DNA from: Gnetum montanum
Lineage: Eukaryota > Streptophyta > Gnetopsida > Gnetales > Gnetaceae
NCBI GenBank assembly: GCA_015680685.1
Contig: MNCI01007630.1
Location: forward strand, 491,647-555,646
Reading direction: 5' to 3'
DNA length: 64,000 nucleotides
The translations under genes and the position numbers were made by a program. Below are positions 46,425-59,593 of the stretch, one piece after another; the first letter of the stretch is position 1, and every line of letters begins with the position of its first letter. Under the pieces are notes generated by a model, which worked only from the letters and a program-made list of their open reading frames with translations, searched no databases and had not been told where the DNA came from.

Positions 46425-47010
46425 TTTCCTTCCACTCCAAGTGTACCTCTACTGGGCATACCAAGTTATCACACTACAGGGTTACCAAGTAATCACAATT
46501 AAGTGCTTGCAATTAATTGTACTCATTTCCCTTAACAATAATAGTAAAGTCCATAGAAAAAAAATCATTAACTAAGAAATAGTAAGAAATTTATTCTAAG
46601 TATAAATAGTAAGCATTATGCTAAGTAAATAGTAAACTAGCAGAATGCTACAATAGTGAGAAATAGCTTGATCTTTATTTCTAGTCACACTTGTGGCCAA
46701 GTAAAAATGCTCTAATAAAGATTTCATTCACTAATTCACACTACATTGTGAGCATTCACACTTCTAATTGCTAAGTCTAAGTTTACAAAAACAAACTAAA
46801 AGAGTTATGCTACTATGGACAAAAATTTGTTATTCGACCATGCACCTAAGTGTCGTATTTATAGGTAAGCACATGTGGAATGATATCAGATATCTGACAT
46901 TGCATCATAGGCTCTGATATTGGATACATGATATCACAACTCTGATATCAAATGCCTAATATCGTAGCTAGCAAAGAGTGATCTCATCATACCTTCAAAA
47001 TTGACTGAAA
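46425..47010 (-). repeat. Partial LTR of the same Ty3 family, minus strand
   Basis: 46425-46545 matches 56175-56300 in the same orientation (gtgtacctc, gggcataccaag, gggttaccaag.aatcacaat), and read on the minus strand it corresponds to 39162-39215 of the central 5' LTR. A minus-strand TATA word (ctataaat near 46862) lies at the distance expected from that segment. The stretch beyond it holds several diverged gatatca/tgatatt words. The LTR part left of 46425 is missing. Confidence 0.55.
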
Positions 47011-47477
47011 ATTCATCCTTAAGTTAAAACAAAATGAGGATATAATTCCTGACAAAATTGAAAGGTATATTTGCATGATACTAACTAATATATACATGAC
47101 TCCTGAATGTTGTAGTGGTGTTTTACAAAAATGACACAAAATATGACATAAAAAATTTAACGAAAAACAAAATCTGGATAAAGCTTGATGTAGCCTTATG
47201 TGGTTCTTGGTGGTGGTGGCTCCTCCATCGGTTGCTTCCCCTTATCATCAAGCTTTGAAAATTTGTATCAGTTCAAGAGCACCTAAAGCTTTTCTTCCTC
47301 CATTTGTGGATCATGCATCATCCATGCTTATTGTACAATGTGTGATGAAGTAAGTACATCTCATGGGCATGGTAGCTATGAAAAAATCTGATTGACCTTG
47401 AAGTAATAGGTTACAAACTTCCTCCTCTCCTCTTCAAATGCCTTGGCCTTTTCATGTAATTCATGATAATCAGTCAA

Positions 47478-49760
47478 TCATCTGTCTAGGTTCACTCCTA
47501 CATCTTTTTGCCTTTGATAGATAGCCTTCATTGCTTCCAATTCATAGTTTTCCACATGAAGTTTTTGTAAAGCATCTTTGCAACCTGCAAACTCTTTCTT
47601 GTATATAGCGTACATGGCTACCACTTGCTGTTCTAGCTCATTTCTGGGCTTACCTGCTAGCAACATGGCCAGGTTACCATAACAAAAATTAGATAACCCC
47701 ATGTACTCTTTCAAGTCCTCTATCTATAGGTATTTGTTCTTAACTTCTGCCTGGTGGACATGGGTAATTATCTAAGATGGGTTGCAAGTCTAGATTTTGT
47801 GCTAAAATGGAACTAATTCTAGCCTTCACCATCTGGAACTCCTATTCATTGATCTATTTGTACATGCCTACTTGATCATGAAAGTGTTCTATGAGCCTTT
47901 CATGTTTCTTTACCTCATTCTACCATGCACTAATTTTAATGGATGAATTTTTATGAATAGTGTGTACCTTCTCCATCAAAAGGATTTTGTTTTTTCATGC
48001 GAGGTGGCTCATGTACTAGTTGATCCTTACTAGTTATTCTCTTAACTAGTGGATGTTCTCTTCTAAGATGTTCTTTTGTTTCTCAACAATGGTCAACCAC
48101 ATATTGTTGACAATAAGCTACTTGTTCTCTTCTTGTAAAATGGTGAGTGCCTTAACATATACATATGTTTGGGCTTTAGCTACTAAGGTATTCCACACTA
48201 CTTTCTCCTTCTCCATTACCATCTATTTGTTTTTCATTATCACATGATTCATTTGTATAGTTTTAAACTACTCTATCTAGTTAGGTGCAATGAATTGTGT
48301 AGGATCTCTATGTTTGGCTTTCAGGGCTATGAGCTCTTCTTGGAGACTATGGATTGCTACTTTTTCATGCTACACCATAGTCTCTACCATGACTATTTTA
48401 CCTTTGGTAGTAATTAGTTCTAATTGCACTATAGTGACATCACTTGGGATGTTGAAAAGTGTTGTCATTACTTGTCCAGTTTGCAATAGTCAATCAAGCA
48501 CATCTTTATGATCAATAAGAGTCATTGAGTTTCCAGCTAATATTTGAGCATCTTTGACTCCAGTTAGCTCTATCAATGGAATAATAGGTATGTTCAAGGA
48601 TTCTTTGATGTGATCAATGATCACCTCTACTACTCTCTCTACATCCTAGTGCTGCATTATCATAACTGTGGCTCCTTCTCTAGTCTCTAGCATTGCTTGA
48701 AATGATGCAACATTTCCAAAGATTTGTTATGATCACTGAGCCTCTTCTCTTGATTGGAGTGATATTTTTTCACTTACTACATCTACTGAAATTGTTGGCA
48801 CTATCAATAACTGTATAAAGATTGGCCACCTTCCTTGTTCCATACCTAATGGTCTTTGCAATCTATTGTAGATGACTCATGGACAATCTATAGTCCTATG
48901 GTTGCAGTGGTGGAACTTGTTGTTACTACTGTTCATGTTGTTGTTGTTGTTGCTATTTCTCTTACTAATGTTGTTGCTCCTGCTACTACTATTACTCTTA
49001 TTTATCTTGTTCTTCCTCATCCTAGTGTTTCCTAGGTGGTGCTAGCTTGAGCAGTTTTGCATGTGAAGCATTCTAGGCCTTCCTAGGAACATCATTGGTG
49101 TATCCCAAGATTCTAGCATGTTTTCATAGCTTTCTAATAAGACAAGGAAATGGAAGTGTTAGTTTTTTTGCCTTCCTTTTTCAAACTACCTTTGAATCTC
49201 CATAAAGTAGAGTTATACGATATTGACATTGTATTTTTCCATTAGGATCACACTTCCTCTAGTCACATAGGTAGATAGCCTATTTAGTCCTTTGGTCAAA
49301 AAAAAGTGGTACATGCCAATTTTGAAATAGATTTTTTCCTCTAGAGTTAACTCATTATATCATTTGTTTTCCTTGTCATATGTTCATTTTAGCCACATAT
49401 TCCTAGTTTTAGCATCTAATCTTGTGGATAACTATGCTACCTTTAACCCTTCATTGGGTCTATTTAGAGCTTCTACTATCACCTTGACTTAGTATGAGAC
49501 ATAGATTCCTCCAATGTTGATAGTGGCTCCTTCTTTATTATGCTAGGACTAATAATTTTTTCCAAGGTACCATTTACAGCTATCTAAAAGGATGGACCAT
49601 AGCGATGATGCTTGAAGTTGCATCTTTACTGCTTCCAAAACAAATTCTATTAATGGGCCAAAGTTTATCTCCATAATGACTATGGTCAAGATGGACCTCT
49701 CTTGGATAGCTTGGAGGTAGTCTTGTAACAATTTGAGGCATTATCCTTGCACTTGTGGTT
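47478..49760 (-). pseudogene. Decayed coiled-coil reading frame, probably an extra ORF of a retroelement
   Basis: On the minus strand, frame pieces with stops suggest one old protein. From right to left: a piece near 49549-49731 (LQDYLQAIQERSILTIVIME), a piece near 49130-49170 rich in basic residues with TLPFPCLIRKL, poly-Asn-coding triplets at 48930-48975, a helical stretch at 48280-48470 (QLELITTKGKIVMVETMV, HEKVAIHSLQEELIALKAKH), VMEKEKVVWNTLVAKAQT near 48180, and 47478-47714 with LEQQVVAMYAIYKKEFAGCK and HVENYELEAMKAIYQRQKDV. Heptad-like charge patterns indicate coiled coils. I do not recognise a family. Its place between minus-strand LTR segments suggests it belongs to the retroelement there. 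Confidence 0.45.
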
Positions 49761-49969
49761 CCTCTACCTCTCCTTGGTCTAACTATATGGTAGTAGGAAT
49801 TTCTTGATGAATATTGAAGGATTGAGCTTCCTACCCTACGTGTTTTGGTTCTTGTCCTCTTGTTCAGCCTCTACCATGGCCTCTTGGTCATTTACTTATG
49901 GCTTATGAGGTCCTCCTTGTGATCCTCTCTTTAGGGCCATCTATAATCATCAAGGATTCTGAATTACTA

Positions 49970-50200
49970 AGGTATTCTCATATATTCTTAACTATTCCAT
50001 ACCTTACTCATACCCTTAGTTACATTAAGTTCTTAGTTTATGATTGCAAAGTTAGAAAAGTTTTCAAAAAGTAAACCCATAGGTGTAAGGTATTCTCATA
50101 TATTCTTAATGGTTCCATACCTTACTCATACCCTTATTTATATTAAGTTCTTAGTTTATGATTACAAAGTTAGAAAAAATTTCAAAAATAAACCCCATAG
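49970..50200. repeat. About 115-bp tandem duplication
   Basis: Two units starting aaggtattctcatatattctt (49970-50082 and 50087-50200), both ending in a-rich sequence before cccataggtgt. Few differences, so a fairly recent duplication. Confidence 0.9.
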
Positions 50201-50499
50201 GTGTCAATCTCTTTATTATTCATGGCTTGTAATGATGGTTATGGTTCCTTAGGAGTAATATTTAAGAGTTCTGGTGTTAATATGATTGGTTTTTCTTAAA
50301 CATTTTCAATTATCCCTTAACACTTACCCTTAAAATACCTTTCAAGAATTAGCAATTTTTGAAAAATAGACTCAAATTTTCCTCACTAGCATCCCCTCAT
50401 GACTAAGATGAGCACTCCAAGATTAGATAGGTTCAAAAATCATAGAAATCAAAGTGACAACGTTCAAGATATGGCTTGGGGAAGCTAGAAGGTTAGAGC

Positions 50500-52300
50500 T
50501 TAGAGTGTCAAAGAAAAATGGAAAAATCTCCCTTAGCTCAAATGAAGAATGATGAAAAATTTAGCTTAGTGTTTGCCTATATATAGTTTTATTGCAATTT
50601 GATATTGGGAATCCAACATTAGGGATCCAATATTAGGGACCTAATATCAATGGCCAAAAATTTTCATTTTTGTGAAGTGCTAAGAAAAAAAATGATTCCC
50701 TTTGAATGTCTGGAAGGTGCAAAGCATATTTAGAGGATCATGGGCTATAGATGATGCATTATTAGGGAGAATTTGGCTTAAAAATTTATAAAGAAGGAAT
50801 CTTGGACTATATAAATTCATGAAGTTTTGATCAAATGGATGAGATGAGTAATGTTTTCTTTGGTATATAATGGAGTTTGGTGATGTTAAAAGAAGTGTTA
50901 AGGAATATTTATTAATCTCAAAAGGTTCAAGATGATGTGAAAATGTTGGAAAAGTATAAGATACAAATATTATAAAAGTGGGTCCTCCACAAAGTAGGCT
51001 CTAGCCCTTAATGCCATACTTGTTTAGCAAAATTCACAAGTTACTACCACTAATTTGGGAAAATAATGCTATGTTACACAAAACCACAAGTTATGACTAT
51101 TCTTGCAATGAGATGAAATGGACTTAGAAGGGACTGCATAAATCATGATGTGATGTATCTTACCATAGGCATAATGAATTCTTATACATTATTATTGGTT
51201 AAGGTGATCATTAGCCTTTCTGTCCAGGATTTAAACCAAGTCTAGACCACATTCTAGTGACATTGCATTATTGCATCAATTAGAGTCACAACTATAAGAA
51301 TACCATTGTTGCAAGGAGTATCGTCACTTGGAATATTATCCAAGGGAGCAGTTTATTCATGGCACTATTTAGTTTTTCTAATTTTTGAGAATCCACCTAC
51401 CTTCAAGCATGGGTAACATGCCTTTCCAATGGGATCCCTAAAAATTTATTTTGTGCTCTTTTATTTTTATCTGTGTCAACCTTATTAGAGGACTACCTTT
51501 AGGCATGGGTAACATGTCTTTCTAATGACATGGTAAGGTAACACTTATTTATTATTACATCCATTTTTCATTAGATATACAAGGATATGATACAACCTAA
51601 GCAACATGATAGAACTAATAGTAGTAATCCAAGACAGTTCACAAATCCCCTTGATGTCACACCCTTTACATTTCCACTTGGTTCTTCACTTTTCTGTGTA
51701 GGCATAATGATCATAAGTTTATTCTTAGTTGTATGAGAAGAAGAATATCATTATGGCTATGGTAAGAACCTCTTATTAATGGAATGGATAGATGAATGTT
51801 ATGATCTCATTGTTCAAATAATTAGGCCCTTATGACTTGATAACATAGAGAAATCTTCACCTTATTGGACTNTATGCCCTTATGACTTGATAACATAGAG
51901 AAATCTTCACCTTATTGGACTACATCTTGTCTTATTCTTGGATATTTTATTAATAATTAAATATAGTTACAAGAAAAAAGAAAAAAATATGAAAAATATA
52001 GTAAAAATTCGAAAACGATGTCAAGCATGAAACTTTTTATAGAATGAAAATTGTTAAAGAATTGAAAATTATGTTAAAAAAATATCAAAATTTTTAGACA
52101 TGAAAAGTATAAAAGAATGAAAAAAATATTAAAGAAAGTGTAAAATGAAGAGAATGGAAAAAGTATAAAAGAATTAGAAAAATTGTATCATGAAATAGGA
52201 AAAGGAAAAAGAATTGTAAAATAAAAAATGGAAATGCACTTATTAATCCTAGAATCAAGATAAGGTGTCTCCCTCACAATTGAACTCATGGGAGAGTGTT
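50500..52300. other. Intergenic or retroelement-internal sequence, one suspicious repeat
   Basis: No coding domain seen. At 50590-50660 a tatatatag word is followed by three diverged copies of (g)gatccaa(t/c)attaggga(cc), similar in type to the sequence right of 46862, so an LTR relic is possible. At 51826-51921 a 46-bp segment is repeated identically across a single undetermined base (51872), with a 50-bp period. Confidence 0.4.
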
Positions 52301-52327
52301 TAGAAGATGCTCCCTAAATCTGCTAGA

Positions 52328-55300
52328 TCATACACTAGGTGGTTCACTTACCATCTTTACTAATTTAACATTTTGGTTATGGTCCCATGTAATCTTGATG
52401 GTAGTTGAGTTTTGATTGTCTAAGTTCTTGTTTTCTTTACCTTTTGGTGTATGATTATGAGTTAGTAGTTTTGTTCTTGAATCCTTAGTTAGAGTCATTT
52501 TCTTAAAATGGAAATTAACAAGTAAATCATATTGTTCCATGCATATTTTAGATAGTTGAAAGCTCTTAGTTGTTTGCCATAGGGTATCTTTTGCTCTGGT
52601 GGCGATTGCTCTTTCTTTTACACATTTTTGCTTTTCACTATTGTTGTGGACTAGTATAATGACTATGTTGACATTCTGAATGGTTAGTCCATAATTGCAT
52701 CCTTTGCTTTCAGTAGTGAGGCATGGAATCCATTGCGTGTGTCTAGCTCCATGCTTGTATTCCTTAGATATTTTAATAGATAAATCTCTCATGCTTAACT
52801 TAACATTGATTGTGCTAAGCCATGCTCTCTCCATGATAATTGGGAATTCCTTATTTTCATTTTTCACATTGATTACAAGAAATTCAGCTGGATAAGATCA
52901 CCCATTGATAGTGATCACCACATCCTCTATCTATCCCAAAGGAATGGCAAGAAACTAATCTATAAGCTCCAACCTAATATTGCACTTCTTCAACGGTGGT
53001 AGGTTCCATGTTTGATATGTTTCATACAAGATCAAATTTACCTCAAAACCTAAGTCTAGTAGAGCTTTGCATGGTATATTTCTAGCTACTCATAAATAAA
53101 TCAAAGGAATTCCTAGATCAATTCTCTTCTTAAGAAGTGGCCTTGCCTTATTCCAACCTGTAACTATTTCTATAAGCATGATAGTTCACATGTTTTTTTA
53201 ATGATGTTGGAAGCTTTTTGTTGGTAGCTGGATCAGATGTAGGAGAAGTTGGTCTTGATGAAGTTTTGATTCTACCAACCTTTTCTAGACTTGTTGTAAA
53301 GAAAGGACATTTCTTTGTTTGGCCCTTAGTCTTACTTAAGATCCTCTACTTGTATATTCACTACCATTGCAACTTTCCTTTACACTGCTTATGATGGCAA
53401 TTCCCCTTGCATAACATGTAGTGCCTTGATGTTAAAGGATTGGAAGGGGGATTTGATGGGCTAGCTATTAGTGAATGTGTATAAGAACTATGATCCATCC
53501 TTAGAGTAGTAGATCTGTTGTATTTTGGTGGGTAATAAGGAGAAGTATGAATTGATGTGTTTTCTAGAGATATTGGACGTTGAACATAATATCCATAAGG
53601 ATCTGGTTTTCTATATGAATATTGTTGCCTTGGTGGTGGCATTACCCATGTCTATAGTTGGTACCACTACTACTGATATTGGTCCTACGGTTGAGGGTAG
53701 GCTCCACTTGGGTAATATGTCAACTAGAATGTTTTTCTGATATTACCTTGAGGATAAGATAGTCTTCTACATATTTGATTTTTGACAAATCTTGGATTGA
53801 GCGCATATACCCTAGATTCTTGCAAGTGGGCCATAATAGGACAACATCCCTTAGGATGTTCATACTGGTACACATTACATCCTTCCTCTTTCTTTGAATT
53901 AGAGTCAGTGTACCCTTCAATGGTAGCAACGTTTCCTTTGTGATTATCACTTTCTCATCCATTAGCTCTTTTCTTCTTCCTTTTCTTGCCCATGTTAAGT
54001 GCTTGTTCATTCTTTTCTTTCACAATTTTAGGACTGTAGTAAACTTTTCATCCACTGAATCCCAAACCTTCTCTACCTTAGTCTCTATATCATTGGCTAA
54101 TTTTTGAATGGGTAGAGTCTTTTTCTAAATAACATCTTTCAAGGTTTCATTCTCTTTCTTGTCACATAGTCATACATCTTTCTTCCTAATTGATGGATCT
54201 CTATTATATTCTTCAGTTAACTCTCTCTTCTTGAGTTCTCCTTCCTTGTTTGCTACTTGATCAATTAATCTTTGGTTGCGATGGGTAGACATTTCTAATA
54301 ATCTACCTTGGGCAGAAACCTCAAGAGTTTCTCTAGTTTTACTTCTCAACCCATCTATAATGTGCTTGAGCTATTTCTTTGGTGAAAATCCATAACCTGG
54401 ACATCTGTGCAATAGTGAATAGTATCTACCCATTGCAGCATCATGAGTCCCATGTTTCCATTCTTGGATCTATTTTATTAAGTTGGACACTTATGAATAA
54501 GTTTGATATTTATCATTAAAGAGTTCTACACTCTAGTGTTTGATTAATTAAGTTCTAGTGACATGTACTAGCTCTTTGCCTCATTTACAAGTGTTCTAGG
54601 AAATAGCTTTAACTTTTGCCAATCACATTTGATGTTATGTAGAACACAGGCATTGTGGAAATCTTGAAGATAATGTTGTGGATCAACATTATAGCCACCT
54701 TCAAATGTTGGCATGTCATTCATGTTAAGCTATTTAATTTGACTATCCCTCACATGCCTAGTTGGAATGTAAGCAACTTCCTATATGTTAATCATGCTAT
54801 GAGTTGCCATCAAGGATTCATCATCTCAATCAAGTTCATGCACTCAATTGTAGTAGTTTCCCCTTCTATGCTCATTACTTCCATGATTTTTACGATCCCT
54901 ACATCTATGCTACTCATACTCTTCATCTTTTGAATTATAATATCCTAAGTAACAATCATGATGATCATGGTAGTCATGAATTCTCATCTCTTCTCTAACA
55001 TGGTCCTTGTACCTTTTCCTCCTTCTATCAGAGTCTTCTAATGATCGTGAGGATAAGAATGAGGTAGTAGGAGAATGGTGCCAGCATGTCCTCTTATGAT
55101 GACTCTGATATTTTTCTCTATGAAACCTAGTAGGAACTCTTAACCTTGGGTCTTGCTTGTGCCTTGAGTCTTTTCCCTCCTGCTAAGTATCTCTACTAAT
55201 TCAAAGTGTGATTTAGTTCTGATAGATTCATCCAACAGAATGATAGGTGTTTATTACTGGAACTCATGATTGTGATGAAGTTTTTTAACAATGAATGCAT

Positions 55301-55650
55301 CTCCATTAAGCTCCTCTAAGATAACAATAGAATTGACTATCTTCCCTTTGTCTTGTTCATGTCTTACTTCCATAGCATGGTATTTCCTTGACTGCTCATC
55401 AGCAGGTGCATATGGTCAAGTCATATATTTGGTTTCATGATACCCTCCAAGTGCTTCACTTAGTTTTATCCCTTTGAGAGCATAATGGATGCTAAAAATT
55501 TCGGTGTGGAACAACATTCCCTTGAAGATCTCTCCACTTTCTCATCTTGATGAAAGATGAATATGAAATCAAGATAGGAAGGATTATGATGAGCATATGA
55601 GATCCTTACCTACATCAGCATACTTCAGTCTTCTTCTTCTTCGATTTTAT
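52328..55650 (-). pseudogene. Ty3/gypsy gag-protease remnant 3 (no RT)
   Basis: Minus-strand copy of the same family as 39738-45900. From right to left: gag capsid with MPTFEGGYNVDPQHYLQDFH and NIKCDWQKLKLFPRTLV (54590-54710), a linker with YQYEHPKGCCPIMAHLQESR (about 53820-53880) and RRLSYPQGN, the MPPPRQQYSYRKPDPYGYYV segment (53361-53642), protease remains near 52990-53080, and KEFPIIMERAWLS plus a long open tail at 52328-52867. After 52328 no RT, RNase H or integrase motif follows. Its own primer site and LTR lie on the right at 55824-56760. A gag-protease-only element of this type would be non-autonomous, unless RT was lost by later deletion. Confidence 0.8.
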
Positions 55651-55823
55651 CATTGCTTGTCTGTAGTTCCTTGGTAGGTGATGTTGTATTTTGTTTGAAG
55701 CCATACTATATTTTTAGACATTTATTTTAAGTATGCTTTTCTTAGAATTATGAAGTTTGACTTTTTGTTCCAAGTACAATTGACTTTGTCAAATCAATTA
55801 CTAAGCATACATTGACTTGTTCT

Positions 55824-55840
55824 AGCAATGGGACCAAGGA
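55824..55840 (-). other. Primer binding site of the minus-strand Ty3 element
   Basis: Minus strand CCTTGGTCCCATTGCTAGA resembles TTGGCACCATTTCTGGGG at 39572 and, like it, follows a ctcatc LTR end. Decayed but in the correct place. Confidence 0.55.
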
Positions 55841-56760
55841 TGAGTAGTGGAGTAATCCAACACCCAACATACAAGATACAAGTGTTCATGCATAGCCCAA
55901 TCATAATCCATGGATGAGACAATGTTAATATGCTAGTAATTGGTTAAAGTTCAAGATCGTTGTCTTCCCATGTGGAGCTAGTATAATCTATGCATATGGT
56001 TTAGCTCTTAGCGAGATGTATGATATATTGATGTTGGTGGGCCATATCTCCTAGCTACAATGATAAAGTGTGAAAATAGTTCTAAGTCTAAAGAAAATAG
56101 TAAGTACTATTCTAGCCTATGGTGATGAGCATCCAATCCTAATCTTCCGTTCATACCTTGGGCTTCATGTAACTACCACTGGGATACTAGGTGTACCTCC
56201 ATTAGGCATACCAAGCGAGCACACTAATGGGTTACCAAGCAATCACAATAAAGTACTCAAGATTAATCATACTTATTTCACTTAACAATATAAATTAGAT
56301 ACTAGCAATGTCAATGATGATAGTTTAATAAGAGTATAGTTCAATGACTTTATTTCCAAAACCATGAAGCTTTTAAAGAAAGATGAGAAGTTAAGAAACT
56401 AGTTGTTACTTCCTAAGAAATAGGTTTCACCTACAGTAGTTGAATTTTCATGTTTGGCGTTGAGTGAAGAAAAGAAAATGAAACTTAAAGAAAGTGTCAA
56501 AGTTTGTAAATGTTAAATGTAAGCTTAAGGCACAAAGAGAACATGATCTATGGTAGTATACCTCCATTAAGTGTAACTTTAACATTTAATATAAAACTAA
56601 GGACTAGGCAACCAAAGAAAAGTTGTTGAAATCATAGTTAAATGCAAGTAGTAGAGAACTTGAACAAATGAAAGATTCTACATAGCTATGAGAAGATAAA
56701 TCCATAGTTATTGATGATGTGAAGAATCTCCTAAAATATATTGTTTCAAAATAATCTAAT
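55841..56760 (-). repeat. 5' LTR of the minus-strand Ty3 element (right boundary approximate)
   Basis: Read on the minus strand, its end (ttgtatgttgggtgttgga, then ctcatcc) matches the end of the central LTR (ttgtatggttgggcgtaggg, then ctcatca), and 56175-56300 matches 39162-39215 at nearly the same distance from the end (349 versus 356 bp). The right boundary is taken from the length of the central LTR and was not seen directly. Confidence 0.6.
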
Positions 56761-58036
56761 CATTCCAAACAGTCTTTCATCTATGACTAGCATTATGCTT
56801 AGGTGTAGAGATGCCATTAAATTTAGATCCCTTATTTTTATTATTTCTATTCTACATTCTGAATCTTCCATAGTCTCAAGTATTAAAAATGTTTTGATAG
56901 GTATCTTTATAACTCATTTATAATTCATCAGTGCTGACAAAATATAAGATGATCCAATACTTATGAGAATGCTCAATTAGCAAGTCTTATATTGTCATAG
57001 TAATTTAAATCCTTATAAATGTAAATTTTCTTGTTAATAGTTTAATAAAGTTATGTATTCTATCTTATTTATTTTATAAATAATTGCTTTCTTAATTTGA
57101 CTATTTAGCTTTAGTGAGAAAATTCCCTTAACTGAATTTTCCCACTATGGCTTTTCTCTTTTTCTATTTCAAGCAATACATAGCTTTCAAGATATATATA
57201 ATTAATATAAAGTAATAAGAAGAATTTATAGATACCATCTTGATAATAATTTTAAATTTACTAATTCAAAGCTCTCTAACTCAAAAAACTTGTCATTGTA
57301 TTTCTTAACTCTTAGTTTATCCTTAAACAAGAAATGTAGTTAAAATCTAGGATCCTATTTAAGGTACTACTTTCCTCTCATTAATCATGAAAGTAATAAA
57401 AGTTCTATTCAAGTTTGAAATAAGCTTGAAGGAAATGATAAATTTAAATATATTCATGGGCTTTATTACATTATTTCAAAGTATTTAAGTATAAAATCCC
57501 TAAAATTATTGACCATAGAGTAAAGCTACTTGGATGATGTGTAGAAGTTTTATCCATATAAATTTTCAAAATTACTGTTAACATTTATTATCATTATCAA
57601 CCTTAATATGCATAGTTATAGTCATAGTTATAGTTAACAAATTGATAATATAGAAAGAGATGTATTTGTTATTCTATGTTCTTGTCTTGACATATTTATT
57701 GAATAAAAAAGGTTATTCTAGAATCTCTCACTTAGAAATAGCACACAAAGTCTATCTACTTATTTGTGCTTGCAAATGACCTTAACTACTTTAAGTATCC
57801 AAAAATTTAAGATTACTTTCTAATTATAGCTCATCATATTCCATAAATCTAAAGATGATACATTGAGTAATTATATCAAGTATAATTAAAATATCCTATG
57901 CTTTGTATAATTTTTATTTATTTTATAGTCAAATGCAATAGTTATCGTTATATACTCATAACATATACATTTATACTCTGGATTCAATCATTTTTATATC
58001 TAGCATTAAACTTTAGGCTTGAATTTGTATCCTATC
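56761..58036. other. AT-rich sequence without recognised feature
   Basis: No domain motif on either strand; short frames only. Confidence 0.5.
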
Positions 58037-58920
58037 ATTTTTTTATAATATGATAAAAGACCTTCAAATTATAAGAAATCATAAGGGCAAAGTTACATAT
58101 CATGTTACACATCATATTACCAAATTAATTTACTATTTGTATTTTAAAAGAATTCTAGGAAGTATTTGGGGTCATTGGTTTTTACATTTGCCTATCAAAT
58201 ACTTAATTTTAGAACCGCACTTCCCTTCATCCCCTTTTCGAAAATTTCTTTTTTTCAATAAAAATAATAGAACAAATGAAATATAAAAAATATTTTATAA
58301 CATTCAAAATAACTTTATTAATAGATTAGTTATATTTTATAAAGAATATTTATAAAATAAATTTTTAAAAATAATATAATCCATGTTGCCATTAGGGTAT
58401 AATTTATTTGGTTAGAAATGTACCTTGTAAATTACAAAGCACAAGGTCAATACCCTAATCATATATAATGAAAAAATAATATCATATATATAATGTCTTA
58501 GTGAGGATAATTAAATAATTAAAAGGAACCACTATTTAGGTGTTAAAAGGTTCTGGAGTTGAAACGGTTATTTAAGTGATGTTAATGTAAGCTAAAAAGA
58601 TTTAATTCTTACTGATTTAACCAACCACCTTGGGTGGCTACTTCATAAAGATTCTGTTAACCGTTTGAAATCCTAACCATTCTTTTTGAGGTAACGGAAC
58701 TTTGAACAAGCCCGTCCACTGAAATTAACAGACAAACTCTTCAAATTTCCATAATTTAGGATTCCTGTCTAACCTTAACACTACGTGCAGTTAAATCCCT
58801 TGGAAGGCGGAGTTCCTGATCCAAAACTTGGGTTATTCATGTTGGAGATGTTTATTTTTTGTAATTTAATTTTTGAACTCATTATCCATATATATATATA
58901 TAACTGCCATGGTACTACCT
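58037..58920 (+). repeat. Diverged third copy of the SRPBCC upstream region, without the gene
   Basis: Follows the upstream region at 59594-60630 in the same order: gataaa(a/g)g.ccttcaaattata, acatttgcctatcaaatactt, ggataattaaataattaaaa, accaccttg, cgtgcagttaaa(t/g)ccct.ggaggc.gagttc.tga, catatatatatataactgccatg. The match ends right after the TATA box region; the sequence after 58920 shows no trace of the coding exon. So this is an older tandem copy that has lost its gene. Confidence 0.8.
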
Positions 58921-59593
58921 TATAGCCTTACATCGTATAAAATTTGTTCAATTTTTCTGAAACTTTGGTCAGCTTCATATCTACAATCAGATGATTTTGA
59001 ATAAAGCCATTGCATTCATTTTGAAGAGTATTCTAACCTTCTTTTGCTATATTGTACTTGATAAACCTATATGTAATAACATCAAAAGAATAAATATAAT
59101 CTTCTTTGCCTTAACATTTTTATTTTTTTTTTGTCTTTGTAATTTCTTTTTTGTCTTACATCCAAAATGATCATATTATAATTTATCTAAAATCCTTACA
59201 ATATTTTAATATTCATGAATTTTGAATATTCTTTTTGTATATTATTCCTAAGATATGAAATCTTGAATGCCATTAAAAATGATATGGCACATATAAACTT
59301 GAATTTTGGTTAGCATCTTATCCCCAAAATATAACATCTACAATCTAATCCAGATTTGTTAGAATTTAATGGGAAAAAAAATCACTTGAAGTTTTATCTT
59401 TCTTCCCATTTTGATTCTGAACTCTTTCAAAATTGTGATAATTGAGAGTAAATTAATTAAGAGCTAATGTAAGTGATTATAAGTGAATTGAAAGTAAAAA
59501 GTAAGTAGATGGAGTCTTAAAGTTGTGGTCATAATGCTTTCTATATTCTAACATAAAATAAGAATCTTAAATAATGATACAATTTTTTTTTAC
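58921..59593. other. AT-rich spacer between the gene-less promoter copy and gene copy 2
   Basis: No reading frame or motif seen in the place where the third coding exon would be expected. Confidence 0.5.
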
